DNA from: Gymnopus androsaceus JB14
Taxonomy: Eukaryota > Basidiomycota > Agaricomycetes > Agaricales > Omphalotaceae
Assembly: GCA_009733575.1 (NCBI GenBank)
Contig: ML769410.1
Coordinates: 282,343 to 346,342 of the forward strand
Reading direction: 5' to 3'
Length of the DNA stretch: 64,000 bases
A program made the position numbers and the translations under genes. This document shows, piece by piece, positions 21,337 through 32,529 of this stretch (the first letter of the stretch is position 1; the number at the start of each line of letters is the position of its first letter). Below the pieces are notes generated by a model, which made no database searches, had not been told where the DNA came from, and was given only the letters and a program-made list of their open reading frames with translations.

Positions 21337-22929
21337 AGTCAAGCCGTCTCAGTGTGAAAAGGAAATATAGAAGAGGATGGAAGAGAAGGGTAAAACAAGG
21401 GGAAGAACTGTCGCCATGCTCTCAAAGCATTTGCACAGGACAATTTAGGGCGTGTATTGATTGAAATCCTGGTCGGTTCAATTACTCATGTGCAATGAGT
21501 CCGCCAAACCCGTTACCAAGCCCTATGCATTGAAATCCTCTCAAGTCAATCTCTTGTTTTAGAAATATTATCAGAGGATCATTTAATACATTAAATGGAA
21601 GACAGGTGGCAGTTTGTGCTTCACCGACTCCGGCTTGGCAAATTCGTGTTGAATGAAGCTTTGAGAATGAAAATGAAGGGAGGAAATCCTGAGGATTGGA
21701 AGAAAGAGGAAGAGAAACAATAAGGAGAAATGTTCATTCGTTATTATTTGTTATGGCATAGAATAGCACTTACACTACACAGAACGGCTGAAACAGCGTC
21801 GACAATATGTACTTTGATCGTCCATCCACATATTCTGCAGCCGCCGCTTGTGATCCAGGGCCTACAGTCAGACTCCTGGGGTGTCAACGAAACCAATCCA
21901 ACCTATACAGAAACATGTAACACACTAATTATGTCGGACACGGGATGTCGTCGTTTGTTGCTTGTAATGCAGAATGTTTACAGGCGGACTCTAAGCCGTG
22001 AAGGGGGGCAACGAAGGCAATGAGACTGAAGACTGTAAGAAAGACTAAGAGATGACTGGAGATGAGAAGCAATTGAGACGCGGAAAGAGAAGCATGAGAG
22101 CTTAAACTCACCGTCAGCGCCCGCTATTCTCGGTCCAGGTCCGGCGCTATTAATGTTTGACATTCAAAAACATTTGTACAGGTAACAGTCACACGGAAAG
22201 GAAAAAATTCGGTAGACCTTATTTTGCAACTGAAAGATGCACGTGATTCTGGATAAGCCATGTATGGCGTGGGAATAATCACATGATAGCCGATATGCCA
22301 TTTGTGGATTATCACAATAATTCAAGTGGCAATTCGGTAGACCTTAATTTTTTCCCTTTCCGGTGTGAGTACTGCATACGAAGCATTCAAAGATACATGA
22401 TCCAAGAATTCAGAATGCAAAAATCCAAAATATAAGTAAGAATCCAAAATAAGAATATAACACGAATTACAACAGGCAAGTATCGCAAGAGTCCCATCTG
22501 CTTCATCATTCATGAGTCATGACCCAACGTCGAACGCATTCACCATCTGTATTTCCCAGTTTCTATAGATCACCCCTGATCACCCCACTCGGCTCAACAA
22601 GAACTGGCACTGCGGTTAGCGGTAGCTTTGGACGCTGAGCCGGTGCCGCACCTTTACCCTGGGCCTTATCACTCTCTGCCATCCTTCGGCCTCTCCCTCG
22701 TTCCCGACTCTCCCGAATCCGAACGCAAACCCAAATCCAATTCCGACTCCGAACTTAAAAGAGGCAGGAGCGGGTACAGTAGACGTCTAACCAACCCTTG
22801 ACGGCTTTAGCAATAGATGAGTGGTACTGCCGTAGTAGAACGATACGACGACGCTACAAGAGAAATAATGATTTCACAGTGAATTTAGTAGCAAAAAGAA
22901 TAACCTTTTCCGGCCCGAACAGGAACATA
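21337..22929. other. Long gap without recognised gene
   Basis: About 1.6 kb upstream of the GH76-like gene. Only short, overlapping frames are present, such as 21730-22023, with no family resemblance. It presumably contains that gene's promoter. Confidence 0.4.
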
Positions 22930-23359
22930 CACTGCGGCCAGGCCATAAAATATTGCACGATAAACCTTAAGATAAACGTAATAATAAACCGTTAGAAAAC
23001 CAATATGAATTTCTCGTGAAAAAATGATGATTTCTCGCTTGATAACTACTATGAAATTAACAAAGAATTTTTTTGACAATGGCACGCAAAAATCTTTATA
23101 TTTTGTGCCTGAAAAATAAAATGGCCACTCAGCACCCCCTAAGATCCGCAGAGCCGGTGAGCGGCTGTTTTATTTTTCAGGTGCAAAACATAAAGATTTG
23201 CGCATGCCATTGTCAAAAAAATTCTTTGTTAATTTCGTAGTAGTTATTGCACGAGAAATCATCAATTTTTCATGAGAAATTCATATTGATTTTCTAATGG
23301 TTTATTGTTAAGTTTATCTTAAGGTATTTTGCGCAATATTTTATGGCCTGGCCGCAGTG
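22930..23359. mobile_element. CACTA-type foldback MITE, 430 bp
   Basis: Starts CACTGCGGCCAGGCC and ends with its complement. The two arms are about 190-200 bp each, highly complementary over nearly their full length, with a small centre around 23131-23167. A 3-bp target duplication ATA lies at 22927-22929 and 23360-23362. CACTG ends with a 3-bp duplication fit the CACTA/EnSpm superfamily. It has no coding capacity and would fold into a long hairpin. Confidence 0.9.
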
Positions 23360-24515
23360 ATAGGAGCGATGTTCAGGTAACATCCTACCCAAGCCCGAAC
23401 CCGAGCTCCTCTCCTCCTCATCATCACCAATAGCCTAAATCTCTCAGATTCAGAAGCCTCCAATTCGGAACACCAAGAATGCGTGCGGTGGAGCAGGGAT
23501 CAACCCGAAGGAAGAAGAGGAGTTATTCAGGGTCTCTTTCTTCCCATTGGCCTCGTCTTTCTTGCTATCGGGCTTTGGTGCACGGATGCAGTTGCTGATA
23601 TGTTTGACAATGTCCAGAAGACTACGAATGAGAGTGCTTCTCTGAATGAGCAAAGTTGGTCACTCAGTTCCAGATTCAACGGTGAGAGGAAGGCAGTGTG
23701 ATGAATTTCATGTTCATCACAGGGTGCAGGAAAAAAAAAGGGGTTGTGCATGGAACGATAGAGGCCAACAAACGAAATGAGTGAAAAAAAAACTTACCAT
23801 ATCAACCAATGCCTTTACCCCAATTGCAGCAACATCAAATGACATTGAATGTGGGAGCTTTATGCCATCGGGATACACCTTCAATTGACAGCTGATTGCG
23901 AAATTGGAGAGCAGTTTTCAAAAAATGCTCCTCGGTGATGGAATTTATGAGCAAACAACGATTCAATACCAGGGCTCCACTCCTGAGGAGCTCGAAGCTT
24001 CGCTGGTCACTGGCAGCAAACAAGAATCCTGAATAGTGCGAAATTGAAAACGCTCTCCGATTTTGCAATCAGCTGGAAATGTCCCGTGTTACAATGTATG
24101 CCTAAGAAGAGAAAGAAGAACTTGTGTTAACCCATGTCCTGTTCGAACTCGAACAAAAAAAGAGCCGAAAAAATACACACCTCAGAGTCTGGTAGCCCTA
24201 CTTTTCCCCAACCCGTCATACCTTCACCCAGGTGAGATCACTCTCACTGCCCGGCAGGAGCCCACCAATGGCTGGGATGTCTGTGCCCACGTTCTGGTTA
24301 TTGTTGCCATATCCACAAGTATACATCTCGCGGTTACCAGAAAAATATATGATCGGAGTCAGGCTGGAACCTGCGCCGGTAATGAGCCTTCATATCGGCG
24401 GCCCCATGGTGCTGAACAAAGAGAGAGGTCGGAGAAGGGAGAGAGTCTTCTATGACATTTGAGTTGATATTCCTGGGGTGGGTATGAGTGGCGATGGCGA
24501 CGTACTTGCTATGTA
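23360..24515 (-). other. Unresolved minus-strand coding-like fragments
   Basis: Several minus-strand frames look partly exon-like: 23835-24068 with ISCQLKVYPDGIKLPHSMSF (in a neighbouring frame) followed by a gtaagt-type donor, and around 24230-24340 with MYTCGYGNNNQNVGTDIPAI. I could not join them into one gene or recognise a family. They may be a decayed gene disrupted near the Tc1/mariner insertion that begins at 24516. Confidence 0.25.
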
Positions 24516-24607
24516 TGTAAGTGACCGGACATACCGTGCCAGCCAAGCACAATCACTTTTCGAGCTCAAAAATTGGTGTTTTTGCATACAAAAAATGTAA
24601 CTAAGTA

Positions 24608-25094
24608 TCAGTATTGAGTGTGCCCACCATTAGCTTCAATTCCGGCCTGTACCACCTGTGGCATGCGGTCAATAAATGCGTTGAATTCATCAAAGTCCAA
24701 ATTTTCCCAAACCTCTAAAATTGCATTGCACAGCTTGTCGTATGTCGAAGGTTGAGTCTGAAGGTCACGAATATGCTTCTTGACAACATCCCACAAAGGC
24801 TCAATAGGGTTGAGATCTGGAGAAGAGGGTGGATGGGGAAAAAGAGGGATACCATGTTCATGGAACCATTTGACTGTGCTCTTCGCATGATGCGCACACG
24901 CGCCATCCTGCTGAAAAATGAAATTTGGCCTGTCCTGGATCATCAGGTCACAAAACTCGAGCAAGGCACCATCGAGAGCCTGTTCTCAATAGTGTTCTGC
25001 ATTAAAACTACCACCTTTTCTGCCAGGATATTCCAAAATGACAAGTGGGCCTCTGGCACCTTTCATGATGCATCCCCAGATCATGCAGCGTACA
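24608..25094 (-). pseudogene. Tc1/mariner transposase, C-terminal half
   Basis: Encodes the second and third catalytic acids of the DDE domain: FQQDGACAHHAKSTVKWFHE (second Asp) and PPSSPDLNPIEPLWDVVKKH (third acidic residue region). Just upstream on the same strand is MIWGCIMKGARGPLVILEYPG. A TGA stop at 24986-24988 breaks the frame between these parts, so the copy is dead even apart from the insertion. The break with the N-terminal half coincides with the 7-bp duplication GCGTACA at 25088-25094. Confidence 0.9.
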
Positions 25095-25471
25095 CAGCCA
25101 TAGCAGCTAGTGATCACATCAACTTGGGGAATTGCCCTAAGTCTGATATGATCAGCAAGGGGAATTGCCCAAGCCCCAAATATAGGGCAGCTGGTGAAGA
25201 TACAAGACCTTGGTCAACTGCCCAAGAGAACCATCTGGCATATTTATCAGCACTGATAACCCAAACGCACTCATTGGTATCATTATCAATTACCGTGCTC
25301 CGTGCTGAGACAGATGGACTGGACCATCTTACGGATCTGGCCTGGAACGGTACTTGATCTGAGTAAAATAGTGGCAATGTGAAGGTTTGAACCCTCATTG
25401 CTTTCAGTATTAATCTCATGATACCTAGGTGAAAACGGGACGCGCTAACAACTATGCCATTTGACCAATAC
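25095..25471 (-). repeat. Left inverted arm with tRNA-like head
   Basis: Similar throughout to the reverse complement of 31509-31886, with roughly one difference every five to ten bases. Read on the minus strand from 25471 it begins GGTCAAATGGCATAGTTGTT, like the 5' end and A-box of a tRNA gene, and about 60 nt later has GGGTTCAAACC, like a B-box. The similarity between the arms stops just outside this tRNA-like start. Two GGGGAATTGCCC-type words recur near the outer end. Confidence 0.8.
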
Positions 25472-26269
25472 TTAACTTGCAATGTCATCAGACTATAGCA
25501 CCTTCGTGACCAAAAGTATATATTATTATTTATTAATAAATTGAAAATAAATTGATAAATGTTATTATAAAATTTGGAATGACCTGCGGCATGTTGGAAG
25601 CTTTGAACAAGCCCAATCATGTATATTCCCTTCAACTCGCTGCTAAAGCGAACAAAATATGTACCACAGCTCAAGGATCCTCAACCGTTGGTCAATCTTA
25701 TCCAGTCTACGAAGGACCCTCGTCTGCTGTCTGGGATCGGCCTCTGCACGTTGGCTCCGGGACCACTGATCCCGAGGATTGGACCTCAGACTTTATTCTC
25801 TCCGGTCATTGACCTGCTGGTTACTTCCCCGATCCTAATAGTGTTGGCAAAGAGAGAAGTCGAGAAGAAGAGTATGGAGTACAAGTGGCTAACTCGAACG
25901 CTCCTCGAGCGCAGCCATACTTGAACAACATAAGAGTTTTGCTTTCCGTGTGCATGTCGTATGGAAAGTGAGGAAACAAAAGATTTTGGCACATTTTATG
26001 CATGCACCTTCCCGGATATCGCAGATGCTACGTTACATGTGAGTATAAAACTTAGGAGTTAGCAGCAAAGACAAACCAGTTTCCACCGTTGTTTCGATAT
26101 TTTCTCTACACCAGTACTGGCTCCATGAAAAATGTCGTTGGCTATGCGTGTTTCTGGGCCCATGTTGCACAAAGGAGATACACCCATTCTCCGTGGATGG
26201 GTTGCTTGAAAGCTCCTCCTTCATTGCGCCCTAATATGCTAGACTGAATCATTTCATGAGCAACCGACA
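25472..26269 (+). other. Interior of the composite element, unrecognised frames
   Basis: A + strand frame at 25619-25924 has an exon-like stretch (LKDPQPLVNLIQSTKDPRLL, then hydrophobic residues and LVTSPILIVLAKREVEKK) that may be another captured gene piece, but no family is recognised. The remainder is AT-rich. Confidence 0.3.
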
Positions 26270-27810
26270 CTATGAATACGCGGAATGATGTACGACAGGA
26301 TTCTCCAGAGAAACAGTACATTTCAAATTTGGCAGAGCATGGCGCTCTGGCAGTTTCTGCAAACGTCTGGCCCTTTCGGAGTGACTTCTCGAGAGACCAC
26401 GGGTGTGATTACATTTGAGTGGATGGGCCTCTACATTGCTGGATGAGGAAGTTGCTTTCGGCATATCAACGCTGAATGGCGTGAACGGAGGTAAAGCATG
26501 GAAAGGGACGAGGTTGGCTTCGCTTCTGCGAGCCAAAGGAAGGGAGCCAGATACTTTTTTCCTTGACCAGAAGGAAGATCTGCAGGTCAACTTGTTTGGT
26601 GTATGATTGACTGTCTCGGGCACTTCCTTCTCTACCTCCTTTCCTTTCCGTATCACATCTACTGGACCAAAATTGAGGAAGCCTGCAGGCCCCAAGGAAA
26701 GCCCGCGGTTCCTTCTCTGATTTGGTACATCTGACGGAGCAGACTGTGCTACAGCAGAGACCGCTCGCTTGGTACGGAGGGCTGCGTCCCTTTGAGGCTG
26801 GGTAATATCTAATGCCGACGGCGTGGATGCGAATGCGATGCTATTAATTTCGGAAGACGATGAAGAGGCGGAAGCCTGAGGAAGAACGTGAGGGAGACTA
26901 ATACCTAGCAATGCCTGCGCGAGAGCACTTGTTGGTGAGGGCCTAGTATATCCTCCGAAGGAAAGTCTCCCAGAGCTAGAGGGAGGAAATAACGTGTCCT
27001 CTCTGGAATTCCTTCTCGAAGTTTCGCACGTGAACTGGACCCAGGAGTTGGAGGTAAATCCTTCTCTATTTTGAGCATAGAGCTCCGATCCCATCATGCT
27101 AGTCACAGGTGCTTGGACCGGAGCCTGAGCTGCGCCCCAAGGCGATGCGGTTTGAGCAGTAGCACCAGAGAATTGACCGAAACCATTACCCATGACAGGC
27201 GCTGACTGAGCCGGAGGAGTAGAGAAAAGGGAAAGGATGTCTTGCTTGACATCCTTTCTCTGCTCAGGAGAAGTGGATTGGGAGTGGTTGTTCGTGGTCA
27301 CGATTGGGGGTGCATGGAAGTCAAGGGAAAAGAGGTCATTCTGAGGTGCAGGAGCAGGGGCAGGGGAGCAGGAGCTGCAGTTTGCAGAGCAGCTGGCACT
27401 ACGCCCACTGGCCTATCTACAATACTGGCAGAAAGCAGTTGATGTTTAGTGGATGTAGGAGCCGTAGAACGTGCAGCGCTAAAGCTACTTGTTTGAGCGT
27501 GAGTCGCTCGTGTAGGAGTAGGAGCTTGCTGTACTGGTGTGGCAGGTGCTGATGGCGGTTCGGGCACTGAGGCTACGCCGGTGGAAAGTACAGAGGGGTC
27601 GGTAGGAGGAGGACCTTCTAGTGCCCATTGGCGTGATTCATATTTTGAGTGAATAAACGAGTCGATTTTACTGCATTAGCATCAAGTTAGCTTTAGATTC
27701 ATATAGCATACGTGCGACGCACTGTTCTGGTGGAATATGGCCTTGCTTCAGATGGGCTTCCCTGTAAAGATTGGCCAGACGATTGCCCCACTTTTGAATA
27801 GACTGGAATC
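26270..27810 (-). pseudogene. Truncated ArfGAP (SMAP/Age2-type) gene fragment, chimeric at its 3' end
   Basis: Read on the minus strand: an exon at about 27730-27806 encodes IQKWGNRLANLYREAHLKQG followed by HIPPEQ, the end of an ArfGAP domain; the next exon encodes KIDSFIHSKYESRQWALEGP followed by PPTDPSVL, then a Pro/Ala-rich linker; then NDLFSLDFHAPP and KQDILSLFSTPPAQ, the short motifs typical of fungal SMAP/Age2 proteins. The CX2CX16CX2C zinc finger that should precede IQKWG is absent upstream. There is a frame change in the linker near 27360, and beyond the Age2-like motifs the 343-codon frame 26270-27301 continues into unrelated Ser/Arg-rich sequence. So the copy lacks its catalytic region and looks spliced together with another gene. 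Confidence 0.75.
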
Positions 27811-27814
27811 CAGA

Positions 27815-28078
27815 TTAGACAATGTACAAGTAGCAGTTCATCTGCGTCATTGAGCCTATTAGATGTCGCATTGTTGCTGAATGCTGGTAATGGAGCTTCC
27901 ACAGCGGCAAGGAAAAGAAATGCGTCGTTGTCTGCGTGGTTGTCGTTACAACTTCTGTAGTTGTAACCGTCATTTCTGCAAAAAGGAGAGGCGAAGGATT
28001 GTTTCCTTGTAGGAAGGAGGCGGCGGATGGGCAGAATTGTGCTTTGAAGAAAAAGGATTCAGCCCAACCATGGAGCAA
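27815..28078 (-). pseudogene. Start of a second captured gene (Thr-rich N-terminus)
   Basis: A minus-strand frame with ATG at 27972 and MTVTTTEVVTTTTQTTTHFF then SLPLWK. Thr-rich openings of this type occur at the start of a fungal hypothetical protein I remember but cannot name. It directly adjoins the broken ArfGAP fragment on the same strand, where the ArfGAP zinc-finger exon should be, so it looks like a foreign 5' end placed in front of it. Function unknown. Confidence 0.35.
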
Positions 28079-29301
28079 GATGAATTTCAGTTAAGAAATC
28101 CGCTAAGAAATATAAGTTGATGCTTTCTCGAGCAGAGTGAGCTTGCACGCACATTGCTCATCCATATCCCAGTAGCTGTATGAGGCCTTGTAGCAGCAAT
28201 GGCAAATTAGAATGGAATGGAAGGGTGGTTGGGCTGTCATTCGGAATCGGAGTGATAGAAATGTTGTCGCTGTGGTAGAACGAAAGGAAGAAGGCAGCGT
28301 GAGAATGCGTTGGACAACGGGCGCTATGTCCACGATCATCGTTCAGCATGGCTCACCAAGTACAAAGATGACTCTTGATAGCTCTCGAACCCACCGGATA
28401 TTGTTCCTAGTGGTGTTTCACATAATCTGAGCAAAAACTGCATCAAAATCCAATCAAAATAGCCTGCAATATGATTACATTGCAGAAATGTGTATCTTTA
28501 CTTGAGTCCGCCGTGCATAACAGTGAGCTCAAGGATGGAGAAACTCACGTATTGGCCTCAGCATTTGGGAATAATATATTGGATACTATATAGACGTAAT
28601 TAGTGAAGTTGAAGTTGTTCAGATTAGTCAAACTAACTGGACACGCTTTTACTTACTTTCAAGTAAAGTTAGTATACCGAAGGCACATTAAACAGTGTCG
28701 AGAATCATATCATTGTTCAATAAATGAGATCTTGTTGTATGATATACTTACAGTGTACTTCCTCCTGGTGAACATCAAAATCGAGTGTATACCAGCCCAG
28801 AGCGTTGTTAATTGAGCAGACAAGCCACCCGTGGTGATATTCAAAAGCGTCAGGGGCGTCCTTACCAAATCCAAACTACTTACTATCAAGGGAATTTTGC
28901 TCATTAAACAAGCTTGTAGAATATCAGAGACTCAATAAATTGAATCCCGGTAGGGTCCGGATGGTATCTGATATCATCTTACTGCTTGAGAATGTCGTTT
29001 TGAACGACGAGCTCGAAAGGAACACTCATTAGGCGCCTACGGACCATGTTTCCGAACGTAATTCTTTTGCAATCTCACGGTTGAACTTTGCTCTCAACCA
29101 ACTCTCAATTCAGTGAATCACTACGCAAGACCTCTTTGGGACCATGGTACATGCATTTCACTAGTTTATAATGTTTATTTTGAACTTATTTTCGAATTTC
29201 ATACGCCAATTTTACCGTCCAGCTTGCTTGTATACTCCCTCTACTAGAACTTGTTACAGATTGCATAGACAATTCATCTGCTGAAAATTGACTGAATCGG
29301 T
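28079..29301. other. Interior of the composite element, nothing recognised
   Basis: About 1.2 kb of AT-rich sequence with short frames only, for example 28603-28815. No domain or repeat recognised. Confidence 0.35.
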
Positions 29302-30330
29302 TTGATTTGGATACCAGAACAGCAGCTTCCAATCCCAATTCAACTTCTATGGCTGCTACTACTATTACTACTACCAGAAATACGGCGCCTTCTCTCCAAG
29401 AGGCTTCTCAGCCACCTCGCGCTCTACCCAGTCCTACGACCGCTTCAAGATTCCCATGGTCTCAATCCCAATCTCAATCTCGGCACCTCCGTCCAACGCG
29501 GACTTCAGGTATCCCAATGCTGATGGCGGCATTGGTGATAGTAGCAATGGCCTGAGGAACGACGACATCCGCGGCCAAATGTATACTCCAACTTTGGCGG
29601 ATCTACTTCATGTAGGAATGAGTATGGGCGTAGGAAGGGGTATGGGCTTGGAGTACAGTCCAAGATGGCTCGAGTCCAGCTCGCTTCGTGTTGCTCCTAG
29701 CCAGTTTGGCTATTTCCGAAGCTGAAGCTTGTGCAATGGATATATGGTCTGGTCAATGGGACGACCTGGTCCTCAACATCATTGGTTGCTCACGTGAAGA
29801 ATGTTGTCGTGTCCGAGGCTGGCTAAGCGAAGTGGACACATCCAGCTGCGGAGCCAGAGTCATTGGGCTGGTGGGAAGGTATTTGGTTGAGAGATATGTA
29901 TTTGACCTGGACACGATTATGACCACCTTCACTGAGCTCGATATGTAGGTCAGTCTCAACAAAGCATTCCAGTCCCCATCCTTATAACCCACATCGCATA
30001 CGCCCTCTCCTCTCCCTCCCCCAAAGTCCGAACCCTAGTCTCCTACATCCTCGGCTTTTGTCTATTATCCAACCCCAAGGATTCCATGTCTTCGAGGATG
30101 CAGGCTGAAGAAGCGAAATGGAGAAGCAGAAGCAGACGACCAACGCTTCGTATGTGTCTATCTGTAATTGTTCGCAGATTGTTCGTACCAACCAATGTTA
30201 CAACCACAGCACCGACGGATCAAAATCCAAACCTGGAGGAAGAATCGCAGATCGCATGAAGGCAAAACTCTGGTCCTTCTATATCCATGTCAAAGTCAAA
30301 CACAAGGCTTTCAAAAGACACCGCAGCTAG
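29302..30330 (+). pseudogene. Captured host-gene fragments, one part possibly formin-like
   Basis: Exon-like + strand pieces follow one another with frame changes: a Ser/Asn-rich part around 29456-29725 (GQMYTPTLADLLHVGMSMGV), an acidic part at 29688-29948 (SEAEACAMDIWSGQWDDLVL), and at about 29960-30110 the sequence ITHIAYALSSPSPKVRTLVS then YILGFCLL, which resembles the armadillo-repeat GTPase-binding region of fungal formins. The formin match rests on one motif only. No intact gene can be assembled. Confidence 0.35.
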
Positions 30331-31508
30331 TCCGAATCTGTTTAGCAGTCCCAGTCCGAATACCCTCTCTTTTCCCGAAAGCATCAGCTTCGTCACTGGA
30401 TTCACCTTCATCTTCAGCGCTCTCAACATTAACAGCGTTATCAGCGCCATTGACTGTTCCTGGGTCGCCTGTGGCTCATGTTCCAACATCGTTTTCATCG
30501 TCGTCTGCATTTCCTTGGTCATCAACAGTGATAAACCCTCTCTCTCTCGCTAATCTTATCATCGCTGCGCAAATAATCCTGCCCATCTTCTTCCTCCTCC
30601 TCCCTCTTACCAATTTGACACTGTCTCTGCCCACGACAAATTGTCCTCTACTGCCAGCACCGAAATGATAGCTGGGAACATTGCCATGCACCATGTAGGT
30701 CTAATAAAAACTTACATGATCCCCTGCCACTCCTAATCCTGTATGGCTGACCTTCAATCTACAGATACTCAAACTCCGCTTCTCCTCGGCGCAGTTCTAA
30801 ATCAACTCCATTGCCTCAATCCACGGTCACTCATGCTTTTTACTGCGTGCAGGCATAATTTCACTCCCACAATGAAGGGTACAAGTGACTTCGTCGTTGC
30901 TTTATCAGCCGATGGAGAGCGTCACATCCTTGTTGACCCTTCACCTATCTCCGCACCTCATCCAGTGCCCTTCTCGGCTTCGCAAAAAGCACCTCCGCAT
31001 CTTTACTTGAAACTGGAGCTGGGGCTGGAGTGCAGCCTCGCACGTCCTCGATGCTGTCTGGTGAGCTACTCAACATGGGTCGCTCGGTCTTCAGCGAGGT
31101 GGAAAAAAACCAGGGGGGTTCCTATTACGTGCAGCACAGTGAGTAGCTTCGTTAACATCTCTCTATCGACCTATTCCTGATTAGTTCTCCGCTAGTTCTC
31201 GCACATGGTTCTGATAAGCACGGACCATCTGATCACTGGACTGCCAGATTACGCTAGTATTTGAGTTTGTCTCTGGCGTTGAGCATAGGATCTGGTGCAA
31301 GCAGAGATGAGGCTTGTGAATATAAGGGTGGGCCATAGAAACTAATCAACATTAAATCAGCCTTTTTGATATACAGCGTCGAGTCCAAGACATATATTTT
31401 GAATAAGTAATGAAATCAATCAGTAATTAAATAATAGTGTATATTATTAATATATTATTATACCACGCATGATTCTAGCTGTGATAGATCAATTACGCCC
31501 CACAATAT
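30331..31508 (+). other. Interior of the composite element, unrecognised frames
   Basis: Open frames occur on both strands (30168-30668 +, 30220-30525 -, 30743-31180 +), low in complexity and Ser/Leu-rich. The last one has a TISAPHP-like, ordinary protein composition but no recognised family. From about 31370 the sequence is very AT-rich, mirroring the AT-rich segment next to the left arm. Confidence 0.3.
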
Positions 31509-31886
31509 GTATCGGTCAAATGGCAAACATGTTAACACGTCCCGTTTCTATGCGTAGATCACGAGGTTCATATCGGAAGCGCTGAGGGTTCTAATCTTTG
31601 TGCAGTCAATATTTTACTCGGGTCAAGCACCGTCCCAGGCCAGATCCATAAGGAGGTCCGGCCCATCCATCTTATCACGGAGGACGGTAATTGATGATGA
31701 TTTAATTGCAATGGTCCGGATTATCAGTGTTGATAAATATGCCAGATGATCCCCTTGGGTATTTGCCCAAGGGTTGTATCCCTGTCAACTGCCCTATATT
31801 CAGGCCTTGGGCAACTACCCTTGCTGATCACATCAGACTTCGGGCAGTTCACCAAGGCTGATGTGATCAGGTAGCTGCTACAGGTG
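31509..31886 (+). repeat. Right inverted arm with tRNA-like head
   Basis: Inverted partner of 25095-25471. Read on the + strand it begins ATCGGTCAAATGGC, has a degraded A-box region (TGGCAAACATGTTAACACG) and a B-box-like GAGGGTTCTAATC about 60 nt later, and ends GGTAGCTGCTACAGGTG next to the duplicated GCGTACA. Confidence 0.8.
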
Positions 31887-32471
31887 GCGTACAGATGACT
31901 GAGTGAGCTTTGGAACACAACAATCATCGAGTAGCTCCTCGCCAGGCCACCTGGTAACCCAAATCCGACCCTTGTTTTTGCCCAAAACCATGTACGCTTC
32001 ATCGGACCAAACAACATTTTCCCAATCTTTTGAAGACATTTTTGAATGCTCCTTTGCCCATGCAAGTTGCTTTTCTTTAGTAGCGGTGCTCAAGTATGGG
32101 ACCTTTTTGGCAACTCGATGATGATAACCTTGCTCTGCGAGAACATTTCTGACCAAATTCCGACTGCTCTGAGGTTCATGCTCAGAACCAATTTCCTGCA
32201 GTGGTTTTTGACAATTTTGGACATCAGTTGCCACAATATTCTCTTTATCCTCATCAGTGAGCTTCGAGGGACGTTCAGAGCGAGCGAGATTTGAAGTTGA
32301 ACCAGTTTCCTGGTACTTTTTCCAAATATCGAAGCCGGTTGATCGGGGAATATCATGCAGTTGAGCTGCTTTCGCAATGTTTCCTATGGCTTCCACTGAG
32401 CCAACAAACCAATTTTTGGTGGGAGAGTCAAGCTGACGACAAGATGTCTTATGCTTAATAGCTCGGGGCAT
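31887..32471 (-). pseudogene. Tc1/mariner transposase, N-terminal half
   Basis: Open from ATG 32471 on the minus strand to the break. It encodes two helix-turn-helix regions (EAIGNIAKAAQLHDIPRSTG and the ERPSKLTDEDKE linker region) and the first catalytic Asp in WENVVWSDEAYM, followed by GRIWVTRWPGEELLDDCCVP and KLTQSSV. The break is at the 7-bp duplication. Read across the nested block, the codons before it and after it (in the left half) join in frame without any loss, which shows a clean insertion. Confidence 0.9.
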
Positions 32472-32529
32472 GTAATGGTTGAGAGTAGCATGTATATTAA
32501 TACGAATATGCTATGTCTGGTCACTTACG

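Larger units (their letters stand above)
25095..31886. mobile_element. 6.8-kb composite element with long inverted arms and captured host gene fragments
   Basis: The borders are similar inverted sequences of about 378 bp, 25095-25471 and 31509-31886, starting CAGCCATAGCAGCTAGTGAT on the left and CACCTGTAGCAGCTACCTGA on the reverse of the right. The 7-bp word GCGTACA lies just outside each border (25088-25094 and 31887-31893); an 8-bp duplication with one mismatch is also possible. It sits precisely inside the Tc1 transposase. The interior has no recognisable transposase but contains pieces of several host-type genes on both strands: an ArfGAP without its zinc finger, a 5' gene fragment, a possible formin fragment and others. 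Either a non-autonomous gene-capturing TIR element, or two inverted SINE-like units that moved with the DNA between them. Confidence 0.75.
24516..32529 (-). mobile_element. Tc1/mariner element split by a 6.8-kb nested insertion
   Basis: The outer ends are TGTAAGTGACCGGACATA at 24516 and, on the other side, the complement of CGTAAGTGACCAGACATA ending at 32529. Both are flanked by TA (24514-24515 and 32530-32531), the mariner target site. The transposase runs on the minus strand; its N-terminal half is at the right and its C-terminal half at the left. Without the nested block the element would be about 1.2 kb, the usual size for this superfamily. Confidence 0.9.

Noticed and set aside
25114..25674. 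186-codon minus-strand frame
   Set aside because: It lies almost entirely in the left inverted arm and the AT-rich DNA next to it; the equivalent frame on the right arm (31724-32065) is also just arm sequence. No protein resemblance.
30168..30668. 166-codon + strand frame, Ser/Leu-rich with a hydrophobic end
   Set aside because: Low complexity, overlaps another long frame on the minus strand, and lies inside the composite element. Not called as a gene.
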